Shown here: positions 1 to 12,658 of the stretch, one piece after another
How positions within the stretch are numbered: the stretch's first letter is position 1
Layout: each line of letters starts with the position of its first letter
Assembly (NCBI GenBank): GCA_035048495.1
Contig: CM068548.1
Span: forward strand, 9,475,464 to 9,539,463
Direction of reading: 5' to 3'
Origin: Euptelea pleiosperma
Lineage: Eukaryota; Streptophyta; Magnoliopsida; Ranunculales; Eupteleaceae
Length of the DNA: 64,000 nucleotides
Position numbers and translations under genes: made by a program
The notes under the pieces: model-generated
Told to the model about the DNA's origin: nothing
What the model saw: only the letters and a program-made list of their open reading frames with translations
Database searches by the model: none

Positions 1-390
1 TCGATGAAACGAAGTTGAGTTTGAGTTTCTAACCTTTATTGGTTGCAACCTTGTGGGCACGGGTTTGTTTCCACCTTACTTCCTCCCTCTGAAGAAAGAA
101 AGATAAAAAAGAAACATTTTCCACATTAACGTTTGTTTAAGTTGTGCACAATATCACTTTGATAAGTTCTAATCACCATATTGAGATTCTTCCAAACCAA
201 AGACTCGCTTCTACACTTGTCAAATGCCAACTTATGTTACTGAGGTATGGGTACTAATGGTGAGTACAACACAGGTGATGGACGTAGGCATGCCAAGATC
301 CAAAGTGAGTGTACATGGTTACAACTATGTATATTAACTCGCAATCATCTTTTTTACTCTTCTAGGTCTAGGCAATCTTTAATATAATCC

Positions 391-786
391 TAGTCACAAA
401 AATCTCCGATTTTTCATTTTCATGGATCAATCGCTGGTTAATCGGCAAAATCGGTAAAATCTCCAATTAATAAAAAAAATCGGCGATTAATCAACGATTT
501 TGCCGATTAATCGACTGAGACCCATTTTTTCCCCCTTTGGATTCCTATTTTGCCGATTTTTGGAATTATGAATGATATATCATGCTTATGAGTTATGACT
601 TATTATTATGGAATTATAGATGTGATTTTTATCATATAATGCGTTTTGTTAAAAACAACATTTCTAACTTGAAAAATGCCATGTATATATATATATATAG
701 TTTTTTGCCTATTTCTGTTGATTTTTACCGAATTTTCCCGACTTGACTCCTTGCCGATTTATTGCCGAATCCCGACTTTGTGACTA
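391..786. repeat. MITE-like inverted-repeat element, copy 1
   Basis: A 396-bp AT-rich element begins TAGTCACAAA and ends TTTGTGACTA, so its tips are inverted repeats. The interior is full of CGATTAATCGGC-type words and has no coding capacity. A related copy lies at 8213-8598 with the same tips and a clearer target duplication. It lies upstream of the visible uS8 exon, probably in an intron or the 5' flank. The rest of 1-1749 shows no recognisable exon; I looked for the uS8 N-terminal exon and did not find it. Confidence 0.6.
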
Positions 787-1749
787 TGAATATAATAACC
801 AAAATAAGTTAGAAGTAGAAGTAATTGATTGGAGATTAATTCATGATGGGTATAACATTGTCATTTACTCTTAAATTCTGAACCCTTCATCATTTCATAC
901 AGTTTGATGTGAATGTGGGCAAGTCATATTATAAAACCGTAGCTTAATAAAAGGCTGAATGCAATTATTAATAACTCCTCACCCTCCAAGAAAAGGAGAA
1001 ACATGTGCATTTTTTTCTGAACAGTTAATATTAAGTAAGTCACAGCTTTTCTATTTAAGGTGGTACTATCTGAAGGCATATAAGCCAAAGCTCATGATAG
1101 AATAGGTTAGTAATTGGAAAGGATACCCTCACTAAGTTTTGTACAACATGGACACGATACCCTAAACATAGAGAGCAAATGGTAACAATGTTTTAGCTCC
1201 TGCAAATTTTATGGAATTGCTTTATAATTGGGTTGGGTCATTTAAAGCTGGTAGATATCTCTCTGTGGTTGGATCACTCTGGAAACCACATCTGTTTTAG
1301 GTCTTTCAGACATATGGAGATGAGAGTTTCATATCTGGTTTCCAAGGTCTGGATGGATGTTTTTCTCTTTCTAGCAGAAAGACTCCTTGAATTCTGACTC
1401 CCATTGCTTGACTTCAGTTGCAAATGACAGTTTCTTCATGTACAAATTATCATTGAGAAAATATGTTAGTTAGAATCTCTATTTGCTTGCGAAAGCCCAG
1501 GCTTTTGCATATGTCATTTGTCACATCTGATATGCATAACATGGTACTGTTCATGCTGTGCACTGATCTACCAGCATTAAGAATAACCATAGCAGGATGT
1601 GCAGTTTGTTCCCCTTGGTCCATCATGCTCTTGAAATGCAGATAATTCTTGTTCAATTTATCCAGTTTGGTGGTCAAGAATTCACATGTCACTCCCATTT
1701 CCAAGTTGGTAACTTTTATATCTTACAGACTTGCTAATCTGCTTTCCAG

Positions 1750-4700
1750 GATATATCAAAGATTTTCAAGTATTTGATCCGCATAGAGTGGGAAGGATAA
1801 CTGTTGAACTGCAAGGCAGGGTAAATGATTGCCGGGCTCTCACATATAGGCAGGAAATCAAGGCCAAGGACATCGAAGAGTACAGATTACGTATGCTTCC
1901 AACGCGTCAGGTTTGTGTCTATTGTTGTACTTTCTCAAACTGTTAATGAACTTATTTTTGCTGTTTTGTGTTAAGATCTATGGAGTATTTCTTCATTATT
2001 CTTTTCTTATTGATGTGTATTTCTTCTTTCTTCTTATTTGATAAGTATTTCTTCACATCTATTAAGATCTATGCAGTATTTCATCATTATTCTTTCCTCT
2101 TCAGGATCCATAATTTTCACAATCTGTTTTACGTGCCATTAATTTACTAATTGTAAGTCGATAAAGTATCACAATCTTCTGTATATAGAACCAGTTGATA
2201 GCCAATAAACGTTTTTCTCTATGTCCACACATGCGTGTACGCATCATACAAATCCACGTGGAGAATGGATATTTATTGTATTTGTGAAGAAAACGAATTA
2301 TACAAAAGTCAGAAATGAAGGCTTTCCCTTTTTCATAATGTGTGAAAGGTTCACCAAGAAGGTCCAAAACTTTAAACAGTCACATGAAGCTGCAGAAGTC
2401 ATTATCTATTTTTTGCTTTGTAGTATGTGCACAAACTGGCGCCGAACAACTAGGATTTATCTCACTTAATTTTCTATTATCGAAAATCTGGAGTGTAAGA
2501 TTAGACTTATTGATGTAGCCATGAATACTGAGAGGAGCAACATATTATGGTGCACTCAAAGAGTAAAGCACATGCATCATTATGAAAGAGGCTTAAGGAT
2601 ATTTAGTAAATCACAAGATCAAGCCGTTAATTGGGAAGAAAAGAAACATCCATTGTGGAAGTCAAGAAAGAAGCAACATATTCTGGCGTACCCAAAGAGT
2701 AAATCACACTCATCATTATGAAAGAGGCTTAAGGATATTTACTAAATCGCAAGATCAAGTCATTAATTTGGAAGAAAAGAAACATCCATTGTGGAAGACA
2801 AGAAAGAAGAAAAAGAAATGAGGAAATGGGATGCTGGACAGTCCATATTCAGCCCACTTGAGGCCCATTAATAGCACTTAACAGGCCCATGGACAGCGCA
2901 CTTTCAGCCCATTTAAAGGCCCATTCCAGCAGTACAGCAGGCCCATCAGACCATTTTAGTTTCTATTTTAGCGTCCCAGTCAGTTCTCAAATTAGAGTCC
3001 TAGAAAGTTTGTTTTCAATTGTTGTATGACTAGAATTTAGAAAGTCATAAGAGTCCAGTCTAAGTGTTATTTAGAAGGTTTTTATTTTTAGAGTTTATAT
3101 TTTTTGGGTTTCTACATCTGGAGTTCCTAATTTGAGGAGTAGTTGCTTGATTAGTTTTTACTAGGATTTAGAAGTTTTAATTGATTAGTAGTTTCAAATT
3201 TTGTTTTCGAAGTCTGATTTGTGTTACAAGTTTGACTTGTTTTAGAAGCAGGAAAGGAGGTCTGGTCCTGTACGTACATAAATAAATGTAACCTCTTACT
3301 TTTATGATGAAATGAGAAGAAGAATTTGTTTGCTTGCTATTGTGCTTTGTTTAGGGGTGTAACTCTATTCCTTGGTGATGTTACTCCATCACAGCTACTT
3401 TTCTGTGGTGTGACTCCATACTAGTGGATCCCTAAGTGGGGAGATTCCACCTATTTCTTTCCATTATTTATCTTTATTCCAATACATAAATTTCAGATCT
3501 AAGTTTTTTTTTTCTTCTAGTTCTTCCATATCTTTCGGCTCATAGAAACCAGTTCCTTCAATCAGTCCCATAAATGCTAACTTGTGAATGTGATAACTCA
3601 TTCTATCCACAAACCCTAATCCTAGACTGAGTAACCTACCCGTATAAATTCATACTCCCGAAATACTTCTATCAGTCCTAAACCCAGATTTTTGACACAT
3701 ATCAGTCTCTTATTTGTTCATAAACAGTCCATAAAAGTAAGCCCTAGAAATCCTTAACTCGTACTCCTAATCAGTTCTAGTTTTCTACATCACTTATAGC
3801 TCGGGCTGGTAGGCTCAATGTGCGGTGTACTAGGTTGGACTGTTAGGGAAACTGATGGACAGACCATAGGGAGTTTTATAATGGTAATTAACAGGCCTTT
3901 CAAGTTGATGCTTCTTTTGTAAAGTCATCGGGGGTGCCCTCCTGGAAAGATTGACGAATTGGAAAATTGTTGCAGATTTCTTCTATTTTATTGATCCATT
4001 TTTATTGACTTTTCGGATTATGCTTTGAAGTAGAGATCCTATTGCTGGATGCTACTTTGATCAACAATTTCATCGAGATTAAAAGGCGTCATCAAAAGTC
4101 AAACCGAGGAAATCTTGTAAAGGGAGGGTCGTGGACAAATTTAGAGAAGGCACTAAATCGAACTTGAGGATGAGTTCTTCTATAACTGGGGGAGAATGAT
4201 GCAACCAAAGTAGGCCCTCCAAATTAAGTAGCAGATGATCAAATTTCAAACATATATCAAAGCCGTAATGTACATGGATGCTGGGAAAAGAGGTCCTATA
4301 TTCAGTTTGACCTTGAGACCCTCAAAAGCGGTATAACTTTTCGCTAATGTCCGATTAAGAAATCCTTAAATGTGTTGGAAAGCTCTTTCTCTCCTATATT
4401 TGCCGCAGCTACGAGTCACAACTTCTTTCAAGATTCTAATGTTTTGGGCCTTAAAATTGTGGTCGATTTTTTGTTGTCGGGTTAATGACGTTATTTAAGA
4501 GTGCTTTTGTCATTAAAAAGACTGTATAGCTTACTTTAGACGGTTGGGTTGATATTGGACTGCAAGAAGAGCTATAGATCATGTCAATCCAGCAAGCAAA
4601 TAAAGAAGAATAAATAATGAAGAAGAAGAAATATAAATGTGGAATCAGCACCACACAAGGGAGGTGGAATCGTCACCACCAAAGGGCTGCAAAGCTCTTA

Positions 4701-6858
4701 AATAAAATAACTCTTCATTCATCTACTAACATTGTGGGTATCCCCTTTACAACCATATTATAGAAATTTTCAACTAGAAGCAGAAACCTACTAAAACTCT
4801 TACCACCTAGCTTTATTGGAAGACTTCTGCTGCAAGTAAAGACACTCCTAACTAATAAAATAAAGAAATAACAACTTATTAATTTAAAAGATTTTATCGA
4901 GGATATGGGCCCACACGTATGACGTTATCAGCCCTTTCCTTTCTTCTTCGATGTGTTACAGTATTTTTATGGTTCATCTCGTTGGGACGGGAGATCAGAA
5001 CGCATTTCAGTGTATCTTTTGCATTTTTTTGAGTTCTTTTATGTTGTTTTTAGAAGAATGGGTCTTTTAGTGTATCTTTTCCGTAGTTCCAGTTTGTGGT
5101 GACATCGATCCATGTTTCTTCTTGTTTTCATCTCTAAATCCATTTTAGTTTGATTTCGTTGCTCAGTTTCCCTCATCTCTTGAATCTCTGCTTGGATTTA
5201 TTCGTTGTGGGTGTTGAATGATTTTCTAATGGAGAGAGTAAATGAATGTAATCTTGAAGATTTCTCTACTCTATTAGAGGATTGTGGCTGGAATTTTGGA
5301 GTTATTGTTCAAGTGGTAGGGGGATGAGATGCATCTGGTCTGGATTGTTTTACTGTGGTGTGTTGAATTCAGTTTGATCTGGATTATGGTTCTAGATTCT
5401 TTCGTTCTATCATATTCCATGGCCATATTCATGATTTTATATGGTCAATCTTGATTTTATTCAGATCTGAGATTTTGTGTTGCTGTTCCTTCTCCTGTAG
5501 ATTTCATCTACTTTTTAGCAGTTGGAATAAGAGTCATTGCAACATCTGTTTGAGAGTAGCAAGACTCCAAACCCTTCACCAACTAATCAGAACTGCAGAC
5601 GAGCTCAGTCTTACATTTGAAATTGTTTTTTTTATATAGCGCAGGTATCCCCACACACATTGGTGATGGGACTAGTCCTACGGTCTTTCGAAATTGTTTC
5701 TAATTGGTCTGATTGTACTAGGTTGATAATTGGAAAAACGTACGTAGTTAGAATAGCAGTTGAGGCTCTACTCTACAGTCTTATGTGAGTTTCTTAATTT
5801 TCTGTTTTAAGAAAGTTTGACTGCAACTAGGAGAACATTAGAGCTGCTTTTTGGCCCTTTATATAAAGCTTTGTACTTCTTTATTACATAGTTGAAATTA
5901 TTTTAATTTCTGGTTGTATTGCTGCTGTGCTCCCAGTTGAAGCAGTGATTCCTCTGATGGTGTGACTATCAAATTTGGCAGCGCTGGATGGTGCAACTCG
6001 TGCTTTTTCATAGAAGTAGTGTGAAGTGATAAGATCATTTCACTTGGTGTCTCTCTTGAAGTGTTGGGATCATTCCACCTTGCCTCTCTCTCTCTCTTCT
6101 AGTTTTTGTTTTCTTTTATTTTCTGTCAATGAAACCTGCAACTCTGCTTCCTGACATCAGTCAACACTACTTCCCGGATCACTGTGTTACCAATTAGAAG
6201 TACCCTAATCAATGCCACAACGCAAACACCTTATATTGTCTTCTTTCATGCTTTCAACATTTAAGCAGATCAAGTGAGGAGCACGTCATCCTTGTACACA
6301 TTGTTTTATTCCTCATCATAAAAAACAGTGCCTAATCCCAAATTTTTGGGGTTGCCAACTCCTTTTCTTCCGTTTCATTCTAGTCAGAGGAATATCTTTT
6401 GTTAAAGCATGTGCCTTAAAATCTCACTCACATTATTTAATTAAAGCACCTAAGTGGGAAAAATTACAAGAAATGCCCTCATAATCACAGTCAACCCTCC
6501 GAATGTAATTCATAAATCTACCCAAACTACCATATAATAAATTTATTGTTCTCTACACTCGTCAGCAGGCTGCATCCGTGACCGACTGATGATTGCAAAT
6601 AAATAGAAAATGTAGGAGCTTTCCTTGTTTTTTCCTCTTGAATTTTTTCTCTTTTGGAAGGGGCTAGGAATAGAATTTCTTTGTTTCTACAATCTTTTGG
6701 ATTCTTATTCACCAACGTTTGAGTACTGATTTTCTGTAAACTTTTCTTTTGTCATGCAGTGGGGTTATGTTGTGATCACGACTCCCAATGGTGTTTTGGA
6801 TCATGAAGAGGCCATCAAACAGAACGTGGGCGGTCAGGTTCTCGGTTATTTTCATTAA
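1750..6858 (+). CDS. RPS15A: Ribosomal protein uS8 (RPS15a, type B/E), last two coding exons
   Basis: A small-subunit ribosomal protein of the uS8 family. The exon at 1750-1910 follows acceptor TTTCCAG and precedes donor GTTTGT; it encodes [20 protein letters not shown] through LPTRQ. The exon at 6760-6858 follows TCATGCAG and encodes [18 protein letters not shown] through VLGYFH and the stop. The wording matches the divergent type II RPS15a proteins of plants (Arabidopsis RPS15aB/E), which have been linked to mitochondrial rather than cytosolic ribosomes, more closely than the cytosolic form. The two exons join in frame; the first begins with the last two bases of a split Gly codon, so an upstream exon with about 44 codons must exist. 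I did not find it in 1-1749, so it is probably left of the window. The 4.85-kb intron holds repeat sequence. No lesion is visible, so this may be a working gene. Confidence 0.85.
2545..2816. repeat. Tandem duplication, about 136-bp unit, in uS8 intron
   Basis: Two head-to-tail copies each contain CAAAGAGTAAA, then CATCATTATGAAAGAGGC, then GGAAGAAAAGAAACATCC. The shared word CAAAGAGT starts at 2557 and 2693, a period of 136 bp. The copies differ at several scattered bases, so the duplication is not recent. It lies inside the large uS8 intron, next to LTR-like sequence. Confidence 0.75.
2826..4900 (+). mobile_element. Possible decayed LTR-retrotransposon sequence
   Basis: This part of the uS8 intron looks like decayed LTR-retrotransposon sequence. 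At 4185-4205 a purine tract (ACTGGGGGAGAATGATG) resembles the polypurine tract and LTR start of plant gypsy elements. A word shared between about 2826 and 4275 (GGATGCTGG...ATATTCAG) could be part of two diverged LTRs. No reverse transcriptase or integrase is visible. The alternative is ordinary intron sequence. From 4901 to 6759 I see nothing identifiable. Confidence 0.3.
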
Positions 6859-8212
6859 ACAGCTATCTTTATCTCTCTCTTAGGTTGGAAAGAAAAAAGA
6901 AACATAATTGATCTGTATGTATCCAACTGATGATGATATCAAGTTTAACTCCCCCAGCCATTTTGGTGTTCGAGTGTTGTTCATGTACTTTGGTTTTTTC
7001 CTTTCAATCGTTCTATGGAAGAAGTCAGGAACACAAAAAGATCCAAATGACTTGGTAATCAATTGGGATCGAACAAAATTCTGATATTTGTGATATCTGT
7101 GCACAGAAACACAGAACATGCATTAGAATAGAGTATTTTTGTATTTTGACGTGGAACACATGGTCATCCATCTGAAGCTCCAAATGTTAGGCCACCCCCT
7201 TTCAGTTGGGATATTGCTCGTACGATCAATGCAATCTTGTCCTTTGAATTGGACAGGCTTGAATACTGCGCTGTGGCCAATCCTAGGGCAGCTGGTTTCA
7301 TTTTGGCTAACCGACACTGGACTGTTACTCATATTGTTTCTTATCAAAGTTCTGAATAGAGGAAACCCCTATTCTGAACTCTATATTTTATGTAACAGTT
7401 AATTTGTTTTCTTGAGAGATCTTTTAAGTCCATTAGATTGTTCATGATTAAGTTTTGTGGAGCAGGATAATCTTTGAACATTCATGGCTTCTGCAGAGTA
7501 CATTTTTGCAGAATAACACTAAAAGGAGTACGTAAGAGGTGCACATGGGACGGGGCCAGGGTGAGTCTGGGTCTGGCTCATTTATACAATGGAATAAGCC
7601 CGTGAGATGAAGAATGCAGCTGGAGCCCAGCGCTTATGACCATGCCTAAGTAGAGGTGTAGATGGAGTTAAGACAGCTTTCTGACCTATGGCATAAGGGT
7701 CCGTCGGGTGTACCCCCTATGCGAATGCGCTCTAAGAGGGCATCTCCATGCCCAAAATTCTCTTGGAGCCAAATAACGAATAGGTGCTTTATCAGCTAAA
7801 ATTATGATAATTATAACCTAAACAGCCCTTAGATTAGCCAGATTGGCAATTCAGATTGTTATAGGGTCTATTTCACTGCATGAGTAGCTATTATCCTTGT
7901 TGCCAAACACGCTCTTTTAAAAGCTAAGTTAAGGCTTAAACTAGCGAAGGAGTGATCAAAATTTAAGTGCAGAAAATGTTAGGGGAAAATGTCTGTGGTC
8001 TGTGGTCCAGGCTTCCTCTCTGGGTTGACACTCGTCTTGCCCACATGGATATGGCTACTCTGGATTGGTACTCATTTCTTGCCACATGGAGGGCTAAGAT
8101 TTTTCTGATGACGCTCTTTCTTACCACGCGTAGGCAAAAATTTGCTCCATGACACTGTTTGCCCTTCCTAAAATGCCAAGTGGGCCCATTGACACATGTT
8201 TGGTCCAGACCG
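6859..8212. other. uS8 3' flank, no recognised feature
   Basis: This is the 3' UTR and downstream flank of the uS8 gene. I see no gene, and the short open frames here do not resemble known proteins. Confidence 0.4.
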
Positions 8213-8598
8213 TAGTCACAAAATTTTTTGAAAAATTCTCCCCAAGTCTCCGAATTTTTGAACCCACGAATCAATAGCCGATTAATCGGCAAAATCCCCA
8301 ATTAATCAAAAAACTCGACGATTATTTAGTGATTTTTTCGATTAATCGACTGAGACCCATTTTTTCCCTTTTGATTTTGCTAATTTTGGAATTATAAATG
8401 ATACATCATGCTTATGAGCTGACTTATTATTATGGAATTATAAATGTGTTTTTCATCATATAAATGCGTTTTGTTAAAAAATAACATTTCTAACTTGAAA
8501 TATGTCATGATAAGTTTTTTAATTTTTGCCGATTCCTGCCATTTTTACTGAATTTATCCAAATTTTCTCGACTTGAACCCTCACTGACTTTGTGACTA
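8213..8598. repeat. MITE-like inverted-repeat element, copy 2
   Basis: This copy has the same TAGTCACA...TGTGACTA tips and CGATTAATCGGC interior as the copy at 391-786. It is flanked by TCCAGACCG (8204-8212) and TCCAGACCC (8599-8607). That is a 9-bp target duplication with one mismatch, which points to the Mutator superfamily. It is non-coding. Confidence 0.7.
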
Positions 8599-8824
8599 TC
8601 CAGACCCACTAGAAATTTGCTTGTTTAGTGATTTTTGGCTGTTGAATTTGAATACCTCAAAATTTACTTGAATGCAACATCACCCCATGAAAAATGCTCA
8701 AATCCAATGGCTAGGAATCACCAATTAGACTGATTGGACTGGAGTGTAGATCCGGCAAAGGTGGGCCAAACATCAAGCAATTAGAACATCAAGATTTATT
8801 TACCATCTCACATAGCAAACAGTT

Positions 8825-9652
8825 AGGGCTGTCAACGGATACTATTCGAATCGAATATAAGCATATCCGAATCCGAAAAAGATCTGACATCGAACCCGAT
8901 TCGATATCCGACTGATATTCTAAATCAATATTTGAGTCCGATTAACTTATCGGATATCCGATAATATCTGATCCGAAAATCATATATATATATATATATA
9001 TGGTCAGGATTAGGAGACAACAATTTTCACAACATTTTCTACAACAAAAAATTGGCGTGAGCCAATATATAAATTATAATTTTTGGAATTGGAAGATTTT
9101 TGGTGAGGATGGTCTCTATGGCGAGAAGATCATCCTCACAAAAGTTCAAATCATTCTGACATTTGTAGACTGATTTAGAAGTTGAAGAATTATGGACCGT
9201 CTATTTTTACCGTTAACTTGAAGACTACACTTGATGGGGTTAGAAATTTCAGAATGGGTTGATTTTTGGTAGGAGTGATATATATGGTGATGAGATCATC
9301 CTCACCAAAAATCAGCTATTGATTCATCTTCCATGTGGGTACACCAAAATTGTTGTGAAAATTGTTGTCTCCCGATCCTGACCCTATATATATATATGTT
9401 AAATAATTATATTTATATATATTAAATATTATCTAATATGATAAATATAATATAATATATTATATAATCAATATAATTATTAAATAATATATTGAATCGG
9501 ATATTATCGAATGAAATACATCAATATCTGAATCCGTATCCAAAAACTATTCGAATATTAAAAAAATATCCGAATCCAATATCCAAAATTTTCGGATATT
9601 ATTTGCTTTTTCGAATAAGGATTCGAATTTTCGACTATCCATTGACAGCCTA
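8825..9652. mobile_element. Mutator-like non-autonomous element with 9-bp target duplication
   Basis: The element begins AGGGCTGTCAACGGATA and ends in the inverse, TATCCATTGACAGCCTA. It is flanked by CAAACAGTT (8816-8824) and CAAATAGTT (9653-9661), a 9-bp target duplication with one mismatch. The interior consists of repeated TCGAATCC/GGATATCCGA words. A second MITE is nested in it at 9002-9384. It has no coding capacity. It ends just before the NLR relic. Confidence 0.65.
9002..9384. repeat. MITE inserted in a (TA)n microsatellite (Micron-like), copy 1
   Basis: Long inverted tips read GGTCAGGATTAGGAGACAAC on the left and the inverse of GGTCAGGATCGGGAGACAAC on the right. (TA)n tracts flank it directly on both sides (8981-9000 and 9385-9397). 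It is the same family as 28607-28996. It is nested inside the Mutator-like element. Confidence 0.7.
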
Positions 9653-9678
9653 CAAATAGTTGCAGGTGTGGAAATGTT

Positions 9679-9936
9679 AAAAAGATTAGCAAGATGTCTT
9701 GAAAAGTGCCATATGGGAATTATCAGTGGTAAAAAGAAATAGTATTTTACTAACTCCTTTATTGAAATATTGCGATTTACCCTCACATTTGAAATGGTGC
9801 TTTACCTATTGAGCTATATTTCTAAAGATTACAAGATTGAGGACATGTTAATAAAGCTGTGGATGACACAGTTTTCTTAGCTCCATGGGAAGAAGAGACA
9901 TGGAGATGATAGGTGGAGAGTGTTTTATCAACCCCA
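9679..9936 (+). pseudogene. NLR relic: short NB-ARC (ARC2) fragment
   Basis: About 260 bp align by eye with the NB-ARC of the NLR at 12659-16513, from its codons for DWEDVLKSDTWELPEVE to the segment after LIKLWMAQGF. The recognisable remains include a trace of RNBS-D (WCFTY, then a stop where Cys-Ala would follow) and a degraded LIKLW. Stops and frameshifts are frequent, and nothing of the coiled coil, P-loop or LRRs is visible around it. It is an old partial duplicate of the neighbouring NLR family. Confidence 0.75.
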
Positions 9937-10172
9937 TTGACGTGTAGGGCCTACACGATTAATCAACTCTAGTTATTATGTGCAGTCCACATGAACTATC
10001 GATCTTTGTTCTTATGTTGGGCCCACGTGATCTATCAACATTTCTTCTTATGTGGGTCTCACATGGTCATGTAGAACCAAATGTCAGTATTGACCTTTAA
10101 AGGTACGCGCCTTAAAGATGTGGACCTTGAAACTGAACAAATGTTTGTAACTTAATTTTCAGACCTTGAAAG

Positions 10173-10280
<108 letters not shown>

Positions 10281-10289
10281 AAATTGATC

Positions 10290-11530
10290 AAGCAAACCTT
10301 CGATGATACCTGCAGTCAACGACACGGCTGACTGCAGCCAATACGAGCCATGTGGCACATTCTTAAGAGGACACTAACCGTATGGATGTTTGGTCAAACA
10401 CTAGATGGACCTACAAGCCAAAAATAAACATGATCGGTGATTTCTAAGTGTTGGATTGAAGTTATTTTCATGGGTTGATTTTAACCATAGGAATTTGAGC
10501 ATTATTTGGATACAAATATCCAAAGCTTTTAAATCACTTATCAGGCTAATTTTTTTTAATAGAAATGATCGAGTAAAACTTCGATGACACATGCAACCAG
10601 TGATGCTGCTGACTGCAACTAATATGAGCCACATGGCACATTCTTAAGAGGACACTAACTGTAAGGATGTTTGGCCGATCACTAGATGGACCTACAAGCC
10701 AATAATAAACATAATCAGTGACTTCTAAGCATTGGATTGAAGTTATTTTCATGGGTTGATTTTAACCGTAGGAATTTGAGCATTATTTGGTTACAAATAT
10801 CCAAAGGTTTTAAATCACTGATCATGCTGATTTTTTTTAATGGAAATGATCGAATAAACTTTCGATGACACTTGTAGTCAACGACGCTGCTGACTGCAGC
10901 CAATATGAGCCACGTGACACATTCTTAAGAGGACACTAACCGTATGGATGTTTGGTCAATCACTAGATGGGCCTACAAGCCAAAAATAGACATGATTGGT
11001 GATTTCTAAGCGTTGGATTGAAGTTATTTTCATGGGTTGATTTTAACTTTAGGAATTTGAGCATTATTTGGGTACAAATATCCTAAAGTTTTAAATCATT
11101 GAATTTTTTTAATGGAAATGATGAGTAAACCTTTGATGACCTACAGCTAGCGGCCGACTGCAGCCAATATGAGCCACGTGGCACATTCTTAAGAGGACAC
11201 TAACCGTATGGATGTTTGGCCAATCACTAGATGGACCGGTACCTACAAGCCAAAAATAAACATGATCAATGATTTCTAAGCGTTGGATTGAAGTTATTTT
11301 CCTGGGTTGATTTTAATTGTATGAATTTGAGCATTATTGACTGTTATTTGGGTACAAAGATCCAAAGGTTTTAAATCACTAATAAGGCTGTATTTTGTTT
11401 TGTAAGTCCACCTAATGATTGACAAAAAATCCATACGGTCAGTGTCTTCTTAAGAACGTGACATGTGGCTCATATTGACTGCAGTCTGCAGCGTTGTTGA
11501 CTGTAGGTGTCATCCAAAGTTTTCCTCGAT
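10290..11530. repeat. Four-unit tandem array of a MITE, about 280-bp period
   Basis: Four head-to-tail units each start with GAGCCACGTGGCACATTC or a variant, at about 10345, 10625, 10907 and 11171. That gives periods of 280, 282 and 264 bp. Each unit continues with the family words CCGTATGGATGTTTGG and CATGGGTTGATTTTAAC. The array closes with the inverted tip at 11431-11530 (TGTGGCTCATATTGACTGCA), which mirrors the left tip at 10300-10345. It looks like a foldback MITE whose left and central part was amplified in place. Confidence 0.8.
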
Positions 11531-12055
11531 CATCTATCTATTACTATTATAAAGCAAGAACGGGGTCAGGGCACGCCCACGCAAAAGTAAAATAAAAAAA
11601 TAAAAAACCTTCGGGACCACATAATTCCCGTGCCATTTCAGAAATCAGCCTAATTAGTCTCTCTCTTTTCAAAGGCAAAACCTTCTCATTAAATGCCTTT
11701 ACAGTGGTCCGACACGGCCAGGGATAATAGTATAAGACACGTGGCACTCTTAAAGACCATTGACCTTGTGGATGTTTGTCCCATCCCTAGGTGGACCTAT
11801 ATACTAAATATCAGTCTGATTAGTTATTTCAAACCTTTGGATCTGAGTACTCCCAAATAATTCTTGAAATCTATGGTTAAAAAATCAACCCATGAAAACA
11901 ACTCTAATCAAACCAATCAAATCATTGAAAACCACTAATCAAGCTGATTTTTTTGCATATATCAACCTAGGGATGGGCCAAATATCGATACACTCAATGA
12001 TCTCTACGAGTGTGCAACGTGTAAGGTGCTTCCATGTGTAAGTGCACGGTTCCCC
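11531..12055 (+). mobile_element. Helitron-like non-autonomous element (candidate 1)
   Basis: It starts near TCTATTACTATTATAAAGC, a typical plant Helitron 5' style. It ends after a short hairpin region (GTGCAACGTG..AGTGCAC) with GTTCCCCCAGT, close to the Helitron CTRR terminus. It contains MITE-type words (CATTGACCTTGTGGATG, AGTGATTTC). No Rep-helicase is present. The ends are judged by eye only. Confidence 0.4.
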
Positions 12056-12492
12056 CAGTACTATTATAAACAACAAGTGGTGCCACCCATGTGACAATTA
12101 AAAGCCTCTCTACTTTCAAAGGATTCTATAAAGACAAAACTTAGGTTGGAGTACGACCTGCACAGGATATTTAACCCAATCCACGTGGCACACTTTTAGT
12201 GACCACCGACAGCTTGTATGTTTGTCCCATCGGTGGACCAAATATCAGCCTGTTTAGTGATTTCAAACCTTTGGATCTGAATACCCATATAATTATCAAA
12301 ATCTAAGGTTAAAAATCAAACCGTAAAAACGACTCCAATCAAATTTTAAAAGGTCATTAATAGGCTGATTGTTTTGCATGTAGGTCCATCTAGGATCGGC
12401 TAAATATCGATACGGTGAGTGATCTATATAAGTGGGCTATGTGTAAGGTATTGCCACGTGTAAGGTGTACGTTCATCGAACGTGGCGTTCCC
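12056..12492 (+). mobile_element. Helitron-like non-autonomous element (candidate 2)
   Basis: It follows the previous one directly, starting TACTATTATAAACAAC. It ends after a hairpin (CGTTCATCGAACG) with GGCGTTCCCTA. The terminus resembles that of the element ending at 46612. It lies about 170 bp upstream of the NLR start codon and may have displaced the original promoter. Confidence 0.4.
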
Positions 12493-12658
12493 TATTTCCA
12501 TTAAAAAAAAAAAAAAAAATCTCAACGTGTAGTGGACACGAGTTGTCAATAGACAGAAGTGAGAGACAGAAGTCCTGTGAATTTGAATCTGGACAATCTG
12601 TGTGATCACTTCAGAGACGACTGCAGTGCAGACGATCTTCCTCCTTCGTTACCGAAGT

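Noticed and set aside
2221..2469. 82-codon frame within the uS8 intron
   Set aside because: It lies inside an intron and resembles nothing known.
7963..8301. 112-codon minus-strand frame
   Set aside because: Its start lies within the TAGTCACA-tipped MITE, and no family resemblance is seen.
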